This document shows positions 1 to 8,687 of a stretch of DNA of 21,829 bases, in pieces. The position numbers and the translations under genes were made by a program. How positions within the stretch are numbered: position 1 is the stretch's first letter; the number at the start of each line of letters is the position of its first letter. The notes under the pieces are model-generated. The model ran no database searches. It was not told the DNA's origin and saw nothing but the letters and a program-made list of their open reading frames with translations. The stretch is from CAZVJA01 sp964626885 (GTDB lineage: Bacteria; Planctomycetota; Planctomycetia; Planctomycetales; Planctomycetaceae), in NCBI GenBank assembly GCA_964626885.1, contig CAZVJA010000079.1, positions 1-21,829 on the forward strand, given 5' to 3'.

Positions 1-927
1 GCGCTCGTTGGGGGTGTGACTGCACTCGGGCGCTTCGTGTTCGGCAATGAGGATCGCCCTCGCCAGCCCGCGACCGAATACATTGACATCCACGTTCATC
101 TCACACAGGAGTGGTTCGAACGCGAGCGCGGGCCGGTCACCGCCGACGTGCTGCTGCACTGGATGGATGCCCACAACATCTCGCAGGCGGCGGTGCTGCC
201 GCTCGTCTCGCCGGAGGCGTTCTGGTACCCGATCTCCACCGAATACGTGCTGCGCGAGTGCCGCACGCACTCGGACCGGTTGATTCCGTTTTGCGCGATC
301 GATCCACGCACGCTCGCCACCCATCTGCCGGAGAAGAAGCAGGTGGTCGACATGCTGAGGAGTTATATCGACGCCGGCGCGCGGGGGTTCGGCGAACATA
401 AGCCACGGCTGGCGATTGATGATCCTCTCTGCATGAAGTTGTACGACGCCTGTTCCGATGTCGGCCTGCCGGTGCTGTTTCATCTCGACAACCAGGCGAA
501 CATGGACAAGCCGGGGCTGCCGGGGCTCGAAGCGGTCCTCAAGGCGTTTCCGAAGTTGGCAATGATCGGCCACGGAAAGGGTTGGTGGGCCTCGATCGCG
601 GGGAATCTCACGCAGGACGACCTGCACGTCGGCTATCCGCCGGGCAAAGTCGCGCCGGGGGGCGCGATCGATGCATTGATGGACAAGTACCCAAACCTGT
701 ATGGCGACCTCTCGTCGAGCGGCGCGCACGCGGTGCTTCGCGATCCGGAGTTCGGCCGGGCGTTCCTGGAGCGACGAGCCGATCGGCTGCTGTTCGGCAC
801 CGATTTCTACGACCTGACGCAGAAGTCATTCCAGCAGTTCGAGATGTTCCCGCGACTGAAAGTGGCGGACTCCGTACGTGAGAAGATCTCTCGCGGCAAT
901 GCACGGAAACTGTTGAAGTTGACGTAG
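1..927 (+). CDS. Amidohydrolase-family metal-dependent hydrolase (5' end outside window)
   Basis: A TIM-barrel amidohydrolase of the amidohydrolase_2 type. Counting from the GTG at 16, it shows DIHVH (H26, H28) after the first strand, an E-H-K segment at 127-129, FH at 155-156 at the end of a strand, IGHG (H186), and LLFGTDF with D263. Together these match the metal ligands and catalytic Asp of the superfamily. The family hydrolyses or decarboxylates small cyclic or acyl substrates; the substrate here is unknown. The frame is open to the first base of the window. The residues before the GTG (ALVGG, then VTALGRFVFG) read like the end of a hydrophobic or Tat-type export signal, so the true start probably lies upstream and 16 is only the first start codon visible. 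The product is at least 303 residues. The C-terminus is intact, and the next gene follows on the same strand after about 105 nt. Confidence 0.85.
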   Translation, partial: ALVGGVTALGRFVFGNEDRPRQPATEYIDIHVHLTQEWFERERGPVTADVLLHWMDAHNISQAAVLPLVSPEAFWYPISTEYVLRECRTHSDRLIPFCAIDPRTLATHLPEKKQVVDMLRSYIDAGARGFGEHKPRLAIDDPLCMKLYDACSDVGLPVLFHLDNQANMDKPGLPGLEAVLKAFPKLAMIGHGKGWWASIAGNLTQDDLHVGYPPGKVAPGGAIDALMDKYPNLYGDLSSSGAHAVLRDPEFGRAFLERRADRLLFGTDFYDLTQKSFQQFEMFPRLKVADSVREKISRGNARKLLKLT

Positions 928-979
928 TTGTGAGCATTCTTCCCCATTTCAGATGGATGTATTGTTCGCGATTTGCGGC

Positions 980-985
980 TATAAT
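980..985 (+). promoter_or_regulatory. Consensus -10 box upstream of the deoxyribosyltransferase-like gene
   Basis: A perfect TATAAT lies 47 nt before the ATG at 1033 in otherwise GC-rich DNA. No convincing -35 hexamer is found 16-18 nt upstream (the best is TGTATT), so this is a partial match to a sigma-70 type promoter. If real, transcription would start near 992, separating this gene from the amidohydrolase. Confidence 0.4.
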
Positions 986-1032
986 CGCAGCCTCAAGGAT
1001 GCTCGTGGTCTCGATTCCCCACTCCGCCAGTC

Positions 1033-1710
1033 ATGGATGCCCTCATGTCGCACCCGTCCAATTCTCTCACGCATCGAATCTATTGTGCCGGGCCGTTGTT
1101 CAATCAGGCCGAACGGAACGAGATGACCGCCATCGCCGACTGTCTCACGCAGGCGGGGTATCTCGTCTATTTGCCGCACCGTGACGGCATGGAATTTCGG
1201 CTGGTGCTCGACGTGCTGGTGGAGCGCGGCTGGCCGAGCGAGACGGCGGGGGAGTTTCTCCATCAGGCGATTTTCGCACTCGACGTGTATCAACTGGCGG
1301 CGGAATGCGATGGCATGGTGTGGAATCTCAACGGCCGCACGCCGGATGAAGGGGCGGTGGCGGAGGCTGCCATGGCATGGACGCTCGGGAAGCCGCTCGT
1401 CGCCTATGCCGACGACGCCCGCACGTTGATCGCGGGGCGGCATAATCCATTGTTAGCAGGGATGGTCGATTTCGAGACGGTGGCGGAGATGGAGCAGTTG
1501 CCGAAACAGCTCGCGGCCGCGTTCAGTCGGACTCGCTCCACGGAAAGTTCGACGGAGCATCTTCCGCCGAAGATGCGGCGTGCAGTGCGCGACGGTCGGA
1601 GATTGTGGGAGACGCTGCAATCGCACGAAAGCGAGTTTAACAACGAATTCATTGCCGACGCCGTGGCGGAACTGTTTGCCCCGGCGGCACGAGCACCGTT
1701 TATTGGTTGA
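1033..1710 (+). CDS. Nucleoside 2-deoxyribosyltransferase-like protein
   Basis: A 225-residue protein. The first about 155 residues match the nucleoside 2-deoxyribosyltransferase fold. YCAGPLF at 17-23 is the glycine-rich nucleotide-binding opening. VWNLNGRTPDEGAVAE at 96-111 carries the family's D-E-G...E motif, with E111 at the place of the catalytic glutamate nucleophile, followed by A-W-x-x-G-K-P-L-V-A-Y at 115-125. Family members cleave or exchange the N-glycosidic bond of (deoxy)nucleosides; some relatives act on nucleotides or are of unknown role. The C-terminal about 65 residues (S/R-rich, then a helical segment) are not recognised. There is no clear Shine-Dalgarno: ATG 1033 and in-frame ATG 1045 are both possible. 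The HD phosphohydrolase 113 nt downstream on the same strand suggests a nucleotide-related role, which is an inference. Confidence 0.75.
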   Translation: MDALMSHPSNSLTHRIYCAGPLFNQAERNEMTAIADCLTQAGYLVYLPHRDGMEFRLVLDVLVERGWPSETAGEFLHQAIFALDVYQLAAECDGMVWNLNGRTPDEGAVAEAAMAWTLGKPLVAYADDARTLIAGRHNPLLAGMVDFETVAEMEQLPKQLAAAFSRTRSTESSTEHLPPKMRRAVRDGRRLWETLQSHESEFNNEFIADAVAELFAPAARAPFIG

Positions 1711-1823
1711 GAATTCAGGCCGGTATGAAGGGTGGAAATACCTGAAGCCCTAGCAGTCTGACTGCCTGAAGCCTGCCTTCTTTCCCTTACCCCAGATTCC
1801 CAGTCCCTATCCCCTCATCTTCC

Positions 1824-3164
1824 ATGCCGCATCCATTCTTCGACATCCCCGAGCTGGTCAGTCTTGAGTCAGGGCGCGGGCTGGTACGGATTCCGATGGA
1901 GCAGGACGTTCCGTTCACGCCGCGCGTCCGGGCACTGGTCGATACCGCGGAGTTCCAGCGGCTGCGACAGATCACGCAGCTCGGCTTGGCGTCGCGTGTC
2001 TATCCCGGGGCGACGCACACGCGGTTCGAACACGCACTCGGGGTTTTTCACAACGCGTTGCGGTACCTGTTGCAGCTGGGAAAGGACCGGCGATTCCGCG
2101 AGACGGTCGATGTGCATCAGGCGGAAGTGTTGCTGGCCGCCGCGCTGCTACACGACTTGGGGCACTGGCCCTTCTGCCATCCGATTGAAGACATGGCGCT
2201 GCCAGATCTCCCGCCGCATGAGGAGTTCGCGGCGGAACATCTGGCGGAGGGCCGCGAATTGGCGGATGTACTGCGGCGGGAATGGAATATAGAGCCGCGC
2301 GAAGTACTGGAAGTCCTCGCACCACGCGCAGGCAGTAAGAATTCCAAAGCTCTCCGCCTGTTGCGATCGATCCTTTCCGGCCCAATCGACATCGACAAAA
2401 TGGACTATCTCGACCGCGACAGTCTGCATGCGGGGGTTCCCTACGGGCGGAACTTCGATCGCAATCGGCTTGTGCAATCGCTTGTCACTAATGAAGCGGG
2501 GGACGGGTTGGCAATCGGTTCGAAAGGAAAAACGGCCGCCGAGCTGATGGTCTTCGCCCGCTACGTGATGTTCAGCGAAGTCTATTGGCATCACGCGGTC
2601 CGCTCCGCGACGACAATGTTCGCGCGGGCGTTTTTCGACTTGCATCGTGATCTCGACCTGCGGGCATTTTTCCAATTGAGCGAGTCGGAAACGATCGACA
2701 TGCTGCGGCAGCGCGCGAAAGGGAGCAGCGCCGAGCGGCTGATCGAAGGACTGTTCGGCCCGAAGCGCCGGCTCTACAAGCGGGTGGCGGAGTTTAGTCT
2801 TTATCAGTCACGCGAGATCTACGAGTTGTTGGCAAGAAAACCGTTCGGGTTTCTCGTCGAACGCGCGGCTCGACTGGCGGAGCGACTATCGAGCGCATTG
2901 GGTGAACCCATTGCAGCCACCGACATTTTGATCGATGCACCGCCGCCAGATCTCGAAATCGAGTTCGACGTCGAAATTTTCTACGAGAAGGAAGCTGTCT
3001 ACCGTCCTCTGGAAGAGGTTTCGCCGGTCGTTAAGGCGTTGGCCCGGACGCAATTCGACGATTATGTGAAACGGGTCCGCATCTTCGCGCATCCAAGTTG
3101 CGTCAAGAAAATCGCGGCGCTCGGCGACTTCGCTACGATGTTGCAAGAATCGGTCGGGACGTGA
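1824..3164 (+). CDS. HD-domain phosphohydrolase (dNTPase/YdhJ-like)
   Basis: A 446-residue cytoplasmic HD-superfamily protein. The metal site is laid out as in dNTP triphosphohydrolases and related proteins: HTRFEHALG (H70), ALLHDLGHWPFCHP (H110, D111, with H114 and H119 nearby), PPHEE (H132) and GPIDIDKMDYLDRDS, where D189 would be the last metal ligand and MDYLDRD is typical of this subgroup. The family removes phosphates from nucleotides or other phosphoesters; the substrate is not readable here. The C-terminal half (200-446) is helical without a recognised motif, as is usual for the group. The ATG at 1824 follows a pyrimidine-rich leader with no Shine-Dalgarno. The next gene lies 395 nt away, so this is probably the end of a transcript. 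Confidence 0.85.
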   Translation: MPHPFFDIPELVSLESGRGLVRIPMEQDVPFTPRVRALVDTAEFQRLRQITQLGLASRVYPGATHTRFEHALGVFHNALRYLLQLGKDRRFRETVDVHQAEVLLAAALLHDLGHWPFCHPIEDMALPDLPPHEEFAAEHLAEGRELADVLRREWNIEPREVLEVLAPRAGSKNSKALRLLRSILSGPIDIDKMDYLDRDSLHAGVPYGRNFDRNRLVQSLVTNEAGDGLAIGSKGKTAAELMVFARYVMFSEVYWHHAVRSATTMFARAFFDLHRDLDLRAFFQLSESETIDMLRQRAKGSSAERLIEGLFGPKRRLYKRVAEFSLYQSREIYELLARKPFGFLVERAARLAERLSSALGEPIAATDILIDAPPPDLEIEFDVEIFYEKEAVYRPLEEVSPVVKALARTQFDDYVKRVRIFAHPSCVKKIAALGDFATMLQESVGT

Positions 3165-3559
3165 GACAACGGAACAATCCACTCCGTCGAAAATCGGAAC
3201 TGTAAGATCTCGAATTTGGCGAAGTTCTTCCGCGAAATGGTTTTCTCAACTGTCCGGTTCGATTGCCTTCGACCGCCTGTGGCGGAAGTCGGGAACACCT
3301 CATGTTCAAAGAACAGAAACCGATTGGAGATTTGTCCGAACGAGCGCTGACGCTGTATGATGTGGAATAACCAGAACTTATGACGCGGCCCCGGCCGATT
3401 TTTCCGACAGAGAACCGGGCTTGCCTTGCGGGTTCGGTTTGATGCAGAATTCCCCGCCCACGACAGGGTGTGATTCGACGTAAATAGAGAGCACCGCCGG
3501 ACCTAAGCCCTGAATGTCACGCGCGGTGAACCTCTCCGCGAAGGAGTCCCCGAAATCTC
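3165..3559. other. Intergenic region between HD hydrolase and dsbD-like gene
   Basis: 395 nt with no supported gene. It holds a short perfect hairpin (CCGCC 3273-3277, loop TGT, GGCGG 3281-3285) without a following T-run, a candidate promoter near 3332-3361, and a 22-codon open frame at 3302-3370 with no supporting signal. The last 20 nt contain AAGGAG (3541-3546), 13 nt before the ATG at 3560, a long but plausible ribosome-binding spacing. Confidence 0.6.
3332..3361 (+). promoter_or_regulatory. Candidate promoter for the dsbD-like gene
   Basis: TTGTCC (3332-3337) and TATGAT (3356-3361) are separated by 18 nt: 4/6 and 5/6 matches to the sigma-70 hexamers. It would give a leader of roughly 190 nt before ATG 3560. 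This is motif evidence only. Confidence 0.3.
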
Positions 3560-6040
3560 ATGCGAGTTTTCATCAATCGCAGTTTGTTGTTTCGCCTGCC
3601 TGCCTGGGTGGCGGCTTTCCTGATCGGCACTCAGATTGTCACACCCGGTGCGGTCCGCGCCGATGTCGATTCACTGATTCAGGGGGGAGGACTTGGCTCG
3701 TCCAGCCCCAGACTTTTCGGATCGAGCAACTCCGACGCAAAGCCGAAAGTCTCGGTCCAGCTTGCCCCCGCCGACGCGAAGCCTGGTGATACAGTAACGC
3801 TGAGTGTGACGATCGAAGTCCCCCCAGGAAATCACATCTACTCGATGAGCAAATCGTTTTCCGGTCGGACAAAGATTCGTCTGCTTGATACGCCGGGACT
3901 AGCAACGGATGAGGGGGACTTCGAGCCGGATCATCCCCCGAAGAAACACTTTGAACCGGCGTTCAAACAGGATGTCGAAGAATTCTACGATCGCGTGACC
4001 TTCTCGCGCAAGCTTCGCATGGCTGGGGATACCAAGTCGGAAGACGTAAGGGCAACGGTCTCGCTCGACTATCAGATGTGCAACGACAAACGCTGCCTGT
4101 ACCTGAAGGACAAGTACACGGTGACTCTGTCGATGCAAGCGGGAAGTGAACCACAGGCGTCGCCGGCAAAGCCGTCACAAGCCTCTGATTCCCCCATAGT
4201 CAAAACAAGCCCATTGACAAAAGAAGAGGCGCCACGGATCGACAATAAACCTGGCCCGGTGGCAGCGAAATTCTCTCTCTCGCCGGAGAATGCGAAGCCG
4301 GGGGACACGGTCACTCTCGCAATTACTCTGAAGATCGAAGATGGATGGCATACCTACTCGATCACTCAGCCTCCGGATCAGGCTGCGACCGCCACGGTCA
4401 TCAAAGCGGAAAATTCGAACGGGCTGGTCCCGCTGGACGACACCTTCGCTCCAAGCGCACCACCGACGATCAAGGAACTCACGGTCGGCACGCAGAAATT
4501 CAAACAGGAAGTGTATCACGGCGAAGTGACCTGGACACGCCGCTACCGTGTCGAGCCTTCGGCGAGCACGGGGAACTTCGGACTGAGCGGCAGCATTCGT
4601 TATCAGGTCTGCACCGAGCAGCAATGCCTGTTACCGAAAAAGATCTCTTTTGCACTCGGGACGGTACTGGAACAGAAAGCGATCCCGGAAAACAAAGACT
4701 CGCCGCAGAACAATGCGGCTCCCGTCGATGCACCTCCCGCGCCGATTCCTACGGAGGAAAAATTTGACCTCCAGGAAAGTGCCGCGACGGGGAGTCTGGG
4801 ATTTTATCTTCTAACAGCATTCTTCGGTGGCCTGATCTTAAACGTGATGCCATGCGTGCTGCCGGTGCTGGCGATTAAGGTTCTAAGTTTCGTCCAGCAG
4901 GCCGGTGAGAGCCGAGGGCGCATCTTGGCCCTGAACGGAGCATACGCTGTCGGCGTGATCGGCGTTTTTCTGACCTTGGCCACACTCGCCGTCGTCCTGA
5001 ATAAGGGCTGGGGAGAACTCTTTCAAAGTTCCGAATTCAATCTGATCATGGCTTGTCTTGTGTTCGCGATGGGTTTGAGTCTCCTCGGTGTGTTTGAGAT
5101 CCCGGTGCCTGGCATGGTTGGCTCGGCGGCGGGCACACAAACTCAAGAAGGGCTGTTCGGGGCATTTCTAACGGGAATACTTGCCACACTTTTGGCGACC
5201 CCCTGCAGCGGCCCATTGATGGGGGCGACGCTCGCGTGGTCGGTGCGTGAGTCTCCGGTCGTGACGTATCTCATCTGGGGCGTAATGGGACTCGGCATGG
5301 CGTCACCTTATCTGATCTTTGGAATGTTTCCCAAAGCTCTTCGCTGGCTGCCGAAACCGGGTCATTGGATGGTGCGCTTCAAGGAGTTTTCAGGCTTCGT
5401 GCTGATGGGTTCGGTGATTTTCATTATCTATTTTCTCGACAAAACTTACACCATCCCTCTGCTCGTGATGTTACTGGGCATTGCACTCGGATTGTGGATG
5501 ATCGGAAATCTGTATGACGTGAATTCCCATATTCGGCACAAAATGTTAGTCAGGATCACGGCGGGCGTGCTCACGCTCGTTATTTGCGGGGTTGGGTATG
5601 GCTTGGCACAACCGATCGGGAACAGTGCGGACAAACTTCCCTGGGAACCGTTTTCCGAATCTCGGCTGAACGAGTTAAGAAGCCAAAACCGAACCGTCCT
5701 CATCGATTTTACGGCCGACTGGTGTTTGGTTTGTAAGACGAACGAATATCAGGCACTCAATACACCGGAGACGCTTGAACTCGTTCGAAAATATAGGATC
5801 GTTCCACTCATGGCCGACTACACGGATGCTTCAGAAGAGATCAAGCTTTGGCTGGAAAAGTTCGACAGTGTCAGCGTGCCGTTGACGGTTGTTTTTCCCG
5901 GAGCGCGTCCAAACCAGCCTATTATCATTCGGGATCTGTATTCCAAACAGACTTTGCTGAAGAAGTTGAGCGAAGCTGCCGAAGTACGACAAACGCAGCA
6001 ATCGGACGTGGAGAGGGCAACACTCTCAACGACACGCTAG
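3560..6040 (+). CDS. dsbD: DsbD-type thiol:disulfide interchange protein with duplicated N-terminal domain
   Basis: An 826-residue inner-membrane protein that should carry electrons from cytoplasmic thioredoxin to periplasmic proteins. A signal peptide (residues 1 to about 35, ending VRA) is followed by two tandem DsbD-alpha-like immunoglobulin-type domains, about 55-195 and 235-370. Each opens with a K-x-G-D-T-V-T-L type strand and ends with YQ-x-C-x4-C (C174/C179 and C351/C356). About 415-690 form eight membrane helices of the DsbD/CcdA type with the redox cysteines C432 (NVMPC in helix 1) and C549 (ATPCSGP in helix 4). The C-terminal thioredoxin-like domain (about 705-815) carries WCLVC (C722, C725). 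Typical DsbD has one alpha domain, so this one is about 200 residues longer than usual. AAGGAG at 3541-3546 supports the start. The gene stands alone and converges on the alpha/beta hydrolase. Confidence 0.93.
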   Translation: MRVFINRSLLFRLPAWVAAFLIGTQIVTPGAVRADVDSLIQGGGLGSSSPRLFGSSNSDAKPKVSVQLAPADAKPGDTVTLSVTIEVPPGNHIYSMSKSFSGRTKIRLLDTPGLATDEGDFEPDHPPKKHFEPAFKQDVEEFYDRVTFSRKLRMAGDTKSEDVRATVSLDYQMCNDKRCLYLKDKYTVTLSMQAGSEPQASPAKPSQASDSPIVKTSPLTKEEAPRIDNKPGPVAAKFSLSPENAKPGDTVTLAITLKIEDGWHTYSITQPPDQAATATVIKAENSNGLVPLDDTFAPSAPPTIKELTVGTQKFKQEVYHGEVTWTRRYRVEPSASTGNFGLSGSIRYQVCTEQQCLLPKKISFALGTVLEQKAIPENKDSPQNNAAPVDAPPAPIPTEEKFDLQESAATGSLGFYLLTAFFGGLILNVMPCVLPVLAIKVLSFVQQAGESRGRILALNGAYAVGVIGVFLTLATLAVVLNKGWGELFQSSEFNLIMACLVFAMGLSLLGVFEIPVPGMVGSAAGTQTQEGLFGAFLTGILATLLATPCSGPLMGATLAWSVRESPVVTYLIWGVMGLGMASPYLIFGMFPKALRWLPKPGHWMVRFKEFSGFVLMGSVIFIIYFLDKTYTIPLLVMLLGIALGLWMIGNLYDVNSHIRHKMLVRITAGVLTLVICGVGYGLAQPIGNSADKLPWEPFSESRLNELRSQNRTVLIDFTADWCLVCKTNEYQALNTPETLELVRKYRIVPLMADYTDASEEIKLWLEKFDSVSVPLTVVFPGARPNQPIIIRDLYSKQTLLKKLSEAAEVRQTQQSDVERATLSTTR

Positions 6041-6089
6041 AGCGTTTGTTGATTACCACAGTGCCAATAGATCGCTAAGCTTAGCGTGT
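6032..6089. terminator. Possible bidirectional terminator between convergent genes
   Basis: The gap between the converging genes contains three nested inverted repeats. ACGCT-AG-AGCGT (6034-6045), followed by TTTGTTGATT, reads as a weak intrinsic terminator for the dsbD-like gene. CGCTAAGCTTAGCG (6073-6086) is a perfect 14-bp palindrome on the hydrolase side. ACACGCTA (6032-6039) also pairs with TAGCGTGT (6082-6089), giving an alternative long-range stem. No long T-run is present on either strand, so termination efficiency is uncertain. Confidence 0.45.
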
Positions 6090-6093
6090 GTTC

Positions 6094-7074
6094 TCACTCG
6101 GCAGTGACCGGCGCGGTTCGGGCCGTTGCGTGATTCGACAGAAACGCGCGCAGTGATTTGACAAAGAGCGGATTGCTGAACGTGTTCATATGGTCGCCCC
6201 CGGGGACAATGACGATTTTGAGATTCGCCATCACGCCGTCCATGGCATCAACGCCATTCTTCAGCGGATCGCGCTCACCAATGATCGCCAGTACCGGCAC
6301 GCGGTTTTGCTCAAGTTTTTCTTTTGGAATTGAAAGCCCGGGGGTACCTCGAATGATCGCCGCGAGCGCTTTCTGATCATTTGAGAGTGCCAGCAGCCGA
6401 TTGGTCAGCGCGAGATCTTCTTCCGTGGGTGGTTCGCGATCGGCCGGCGTGAGGGCGACGAGCAGCGGCGTGATCCCCTTCCCTTCTTCCAGCGATTTGG
6501 CAAGGTCATCCAAAAAGACCGGTCGGTCCTCGGCACGCCCCCAGCCTGCTCCACCAAGCGTCGCGGAAAGTACTCGCTCCGGATGGGTCGTAACGAATTT
6601 GTTCGTGATGAATGCTCCCATCGAATAACCGACGATGTGCGCCTTCTCAATCTTCAAATGATCGAGCAAGCGGGCGATGTCCTCGACCATTTCGAGGCCG
6701 TACTTCGCCGGATCGTGTGGCTTGTCGCTGCGTCCATGGCCGCGTGTGTCGATCGTGATCACCCGATGATCGCGGCTGAGCGCACTTGTGATGCCCGGGA
6801 GAACCCAATTGAGCCGGCCATTCAGCGTGAAGCCGTGAATCAACACGACTGGCTCACCGGCCCCTTGCTCCTGATAGAACAGCTTGACGCCGTTCGAGTC
6901 GAAGAACCGCGACTGTTCCCCGGGAGCTTGCCCAGTGATTGATTGTGACTGTGCCGGCTGAACTGCAGTCGCTGTCGACGATATATTCGCCGGCTCCTCG
7001 GCAAAGATGCTCGGAAGGGAATGACAAACCGCCACGCCGAGGAGTAGACAGATAAAACGAGAGAACCGCAGCAT
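6094..7074 (-). CDS. Exported alpha/beta-fold hydrolase
   Basis: Alpha/beta hydrolase of about 326 residues with an N-terminal signal peptide (MLRFSRFICLLLGVAVCHS, cleavage probably near IFAEE). Counting from the ATG at 7074, it shows the oxyanion segment HGF (about 80-82), DTRGHGRSDKP (about 109-118), the nucleophile elbow GYSMG with S151, the acid D269 in GERDP, and the catalytic H295 in GGDHM, a complete triad. It is likely an esterase, haloperoxidase-like or C-C bond hydrolase; the substrate is unknown. An in-frame ATG at 7131 would add 19 residues before the signal peptide. AGGTGG (7080-7085), 5 nt before 7074, decides for the shorter form. It lies 170 nt downstream of the metal transporter operon on the same strand and is probably independent of it. 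Confidence 0.88.
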   Translation of the reverse strand: MLRFSRFICLLLGVAVCHSLPSIFAEEPANISSTATAVQPAQSQSITGQAPGEQSRFFDSNGVKLFYQEQGAGEPVVLIHGFTLNGRLNWVLPGITSALSRDHRVITIDTRGHGRSDKPHDPAKYGLEMVEDIARLLDHLKIEKAHIVGYSMGAFITNKFVTTHPERVLSATLGGAGWGRAEDRPVFLDDLAKSLEEGKGITPLLVALTPADREPPTEEDLALTNRLLALSNDQKALAAIIRGTPGLSIPKEKLEQNRVPVLAIIGERDPLKNGVDAMDGVMANLKIVIVPGGDHMNTFSNPLFVKSLRAFLSNHATARTAPVTAE

Positions 7075-7079
7075 GTCGT

Positions 7080-7085
7080 CCACCT
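7080..7085 (-). promoter_or_regulatory. Ribosome binding site fixing the hydrolase start at 7074
   Basis: On the minus strand AGGTGG lies 5 nt before the ATG at 7074, which opens directly into a signal peptide. The upstream in-frame ATG at 7131 would place charged residues ahead of the signal. Confidence 0.6.
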
Positions 7086-7244
7086 TTTGTGATTTGAACA
7101 TCTTCGATGAACACTTCGGGGGCAAGCACAAAGAGCAGCCGCAGAAACGCTCCCGTCAAGAACATTCCTGCATCCCGGTCTGTCAGGTTATCAAAGTCGA
7201 AAAATCAGGGCGAGGGGTATTCCGCCGTCGAGGAGACGAGAAGG

Positions 7245-8687
7245 CTATGATCGTGAGCCACTCGACGGGTTCGCCGGTGCATCGGATGGCTGTGAAGGAG
7301 AGGCAGGGATTGCTTTTCCCTGCGGGTCGATCTCCGGGCGGTCCAGTTCGTCGGCCAATTCTTCACGCAATGGAGAGTCGATGTAGTGCTCGACCCGTTC
7401 GGCGGCGGCATGCAGCCCCGATTCCGGCACGGCGAAATGCTTCGCCATGTAAGTCTCCCACAGGCGGTGGGAGCGGATGAGGTTCCCCGCGGCAGTACGC
7501 CCGGCGTCCGTCAAACGATAGCCGGCCGCATCGACAGCGAGACTTCCGCGACGGACGAGACGTCGCAATGCCAGCCAGGTGCGCACTGTCCCGGCATTGA
7601 GTCTTGTGATGATCTCTCGCTGGGACTGAGGAGACAATGCCACTTTGCTTTCCTCTTCGCGGCGGTAGAGCATTCCTAAAATATCCTCCGCGACGATTTT
7701 TACACTCAATCGGTATCGGTCGAGCATCCGACTGAAGAGGCCTTGTCGCGGTGCGAGGAGAACAGCGATCAGGAAGAACAAGCCAGACGCCGCTCCCAGC
7801 ATCCCCGCGGTGCTTGCGCCACGAACTTCGGGATATCCCAACCGGCCGAAGATGACGGGAGGGAGTACCATCGCGAAGGCGTGCCCCAGCAGCGTGCTTG
7901 CCGCCGCGATGACGAGACTCAGCGCAATCATCACCGAGAGGCGTTCAGTCAAAAGGCTGGCTGTGGCGGCGGGAACGATCAGCATCGCGATCACCAGAAT
8001 GCTGCCGACGCTCTCGAACGCCGCGATTAGCGCCACCGACGTGGCGGCCATGAGCCCGTAATGCATCAGCCGGGCATTGATGCCCAATGACGTTGCAAGT
8101 TCCGGATCGAAGGCGGCGATGCGAAGCTCTTTGTAGAACAAAATCAGCAGCAGCAGCCCGCCAAGAAGCACGGTTCCATTGACGACCGCGGCGCGTGGAA
8201 TGTCCGTTCCGGGAATTGTTTCCATGACTACCGTTTCGATAGTACCGTACAAAACGCAATCGGGATCGATGTGAATGCTGTCGGCTTTGAGGCGAATCAG
8301 CAGCAGTCCGAGTGCGAACATCGTCGTGAAGACGACCCCCAGTGCTGCGGTACCGTCGATGTTGCCCAAGCGGCGCACCCCTTCTGTAAGGAGTGCGGTC
8401 AATAGACCGACGATTACCGCTCCCACGAACATCGTTGTGTGAAACATGGCGGTGTAGGTTGCGGGCGAGATCCAACCTTTCGCTCGAAAGCCATGCAAAA
8501 TCAGAAAGGACGTCACGACTCCCAGCAACACGGTGTGACTGAGCGCGTCTCCCATCATGCTCTGCCGGCGCAGCACCAGATAGTTGCCCGGGAGCGCACA
8601 GGCCATCGCCGCTAACGCCCCCGTAACGACAATCCAGGTGTCGTAACGGCTCCATTCAGAAAGATGATGGAAAACCTCAGAGATCAT
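7245..8687 (-). CDS. Metal ABC transporter permease (ABC-3) fused to a DtxR/MntR-like domain (YtgD position)
   Basis: 480 residues. About 15-312 form an ABC-3 (ZnuB/MntB/TroC type) permease with roughly eight membrane helices, including the conserved RRQSMMGDALSHTVL (40-54) and FESVGSILVIAMLIVPAATA (224-243). After a basic stretch the protein continues as a DtxR/MntR-like region: helix AEDILGMLYRREEE (333-346), SQREIITRLN and the likely recognition helix (355-380), wing GYRLTDAG (389-396), then the metal-binding dimerisation domain HRLWETYM (H407, E411), H426, and A-E-R-V-E-H (E430, E433, H434). These correspond to the MntR ligands H77, E99, E102 and H103, with H426 at the DtxR H98 position. 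A disordered P/S-rich tail follows EIDPQGKAIP. The start overlaps the preceding gene's stop as ATGA (8684-8687), indicating translational coupling. It is the last gene of the operon. Confidence 0.92.
   Translation of the reverse strand: MISEVFHHLSEWSRYDTWIVVTGALAAMACALPGNYLVLRRQSMMGDALSHTVLLGVVTSFLILHGFRAKGWISPATYTAMFHTTMFVGAVIVGLLTALLTEGVRRLGNIDGTAALGVVFTTMFALGLLLIRLKADSIHIDPDCVLYGTIETVVMETIPGTDIPRAAVVNGTVLLGGLLLLILFYKELRIAAFDPELATSLGINARLMHYGLMAATSVALIAAFESVGSILVIAMLIVPAATASLLTERLSVMIALSLVIAAASTLLGHAFAMVLPPVIFGRLGYPEVRGASTAGMLGAASGLFFLIAVLLAPRQGLFSRMLDRYRLSVKIVAEDILGMLYRREEESKVALSPQSQREIITRLNAGTVRTWLALRRLVRRGSLAVDAAGYRLTDAGRTAAGNLIRSHRLWETYMAKHFAVPESGLHAAAERVEHYIDSPLREELADELDRPEIDPQGKAIPASPSQPSDAPANPSSGSRS

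Noticed and set aside
930..1184. Plus-strand frame of 84 codons after the amidohydrolase
   Set aside because: Overlaps the deoxyribosyltransferase-like gene in another frame and includes the -10 box; no conserved sequence.
3302..3370. 22-codon open frame upstream of the dsbD-like gene
   Set aside because: No Shine-Dalgarno, and it overlaps the candidate promoter; too short to support without conservation.
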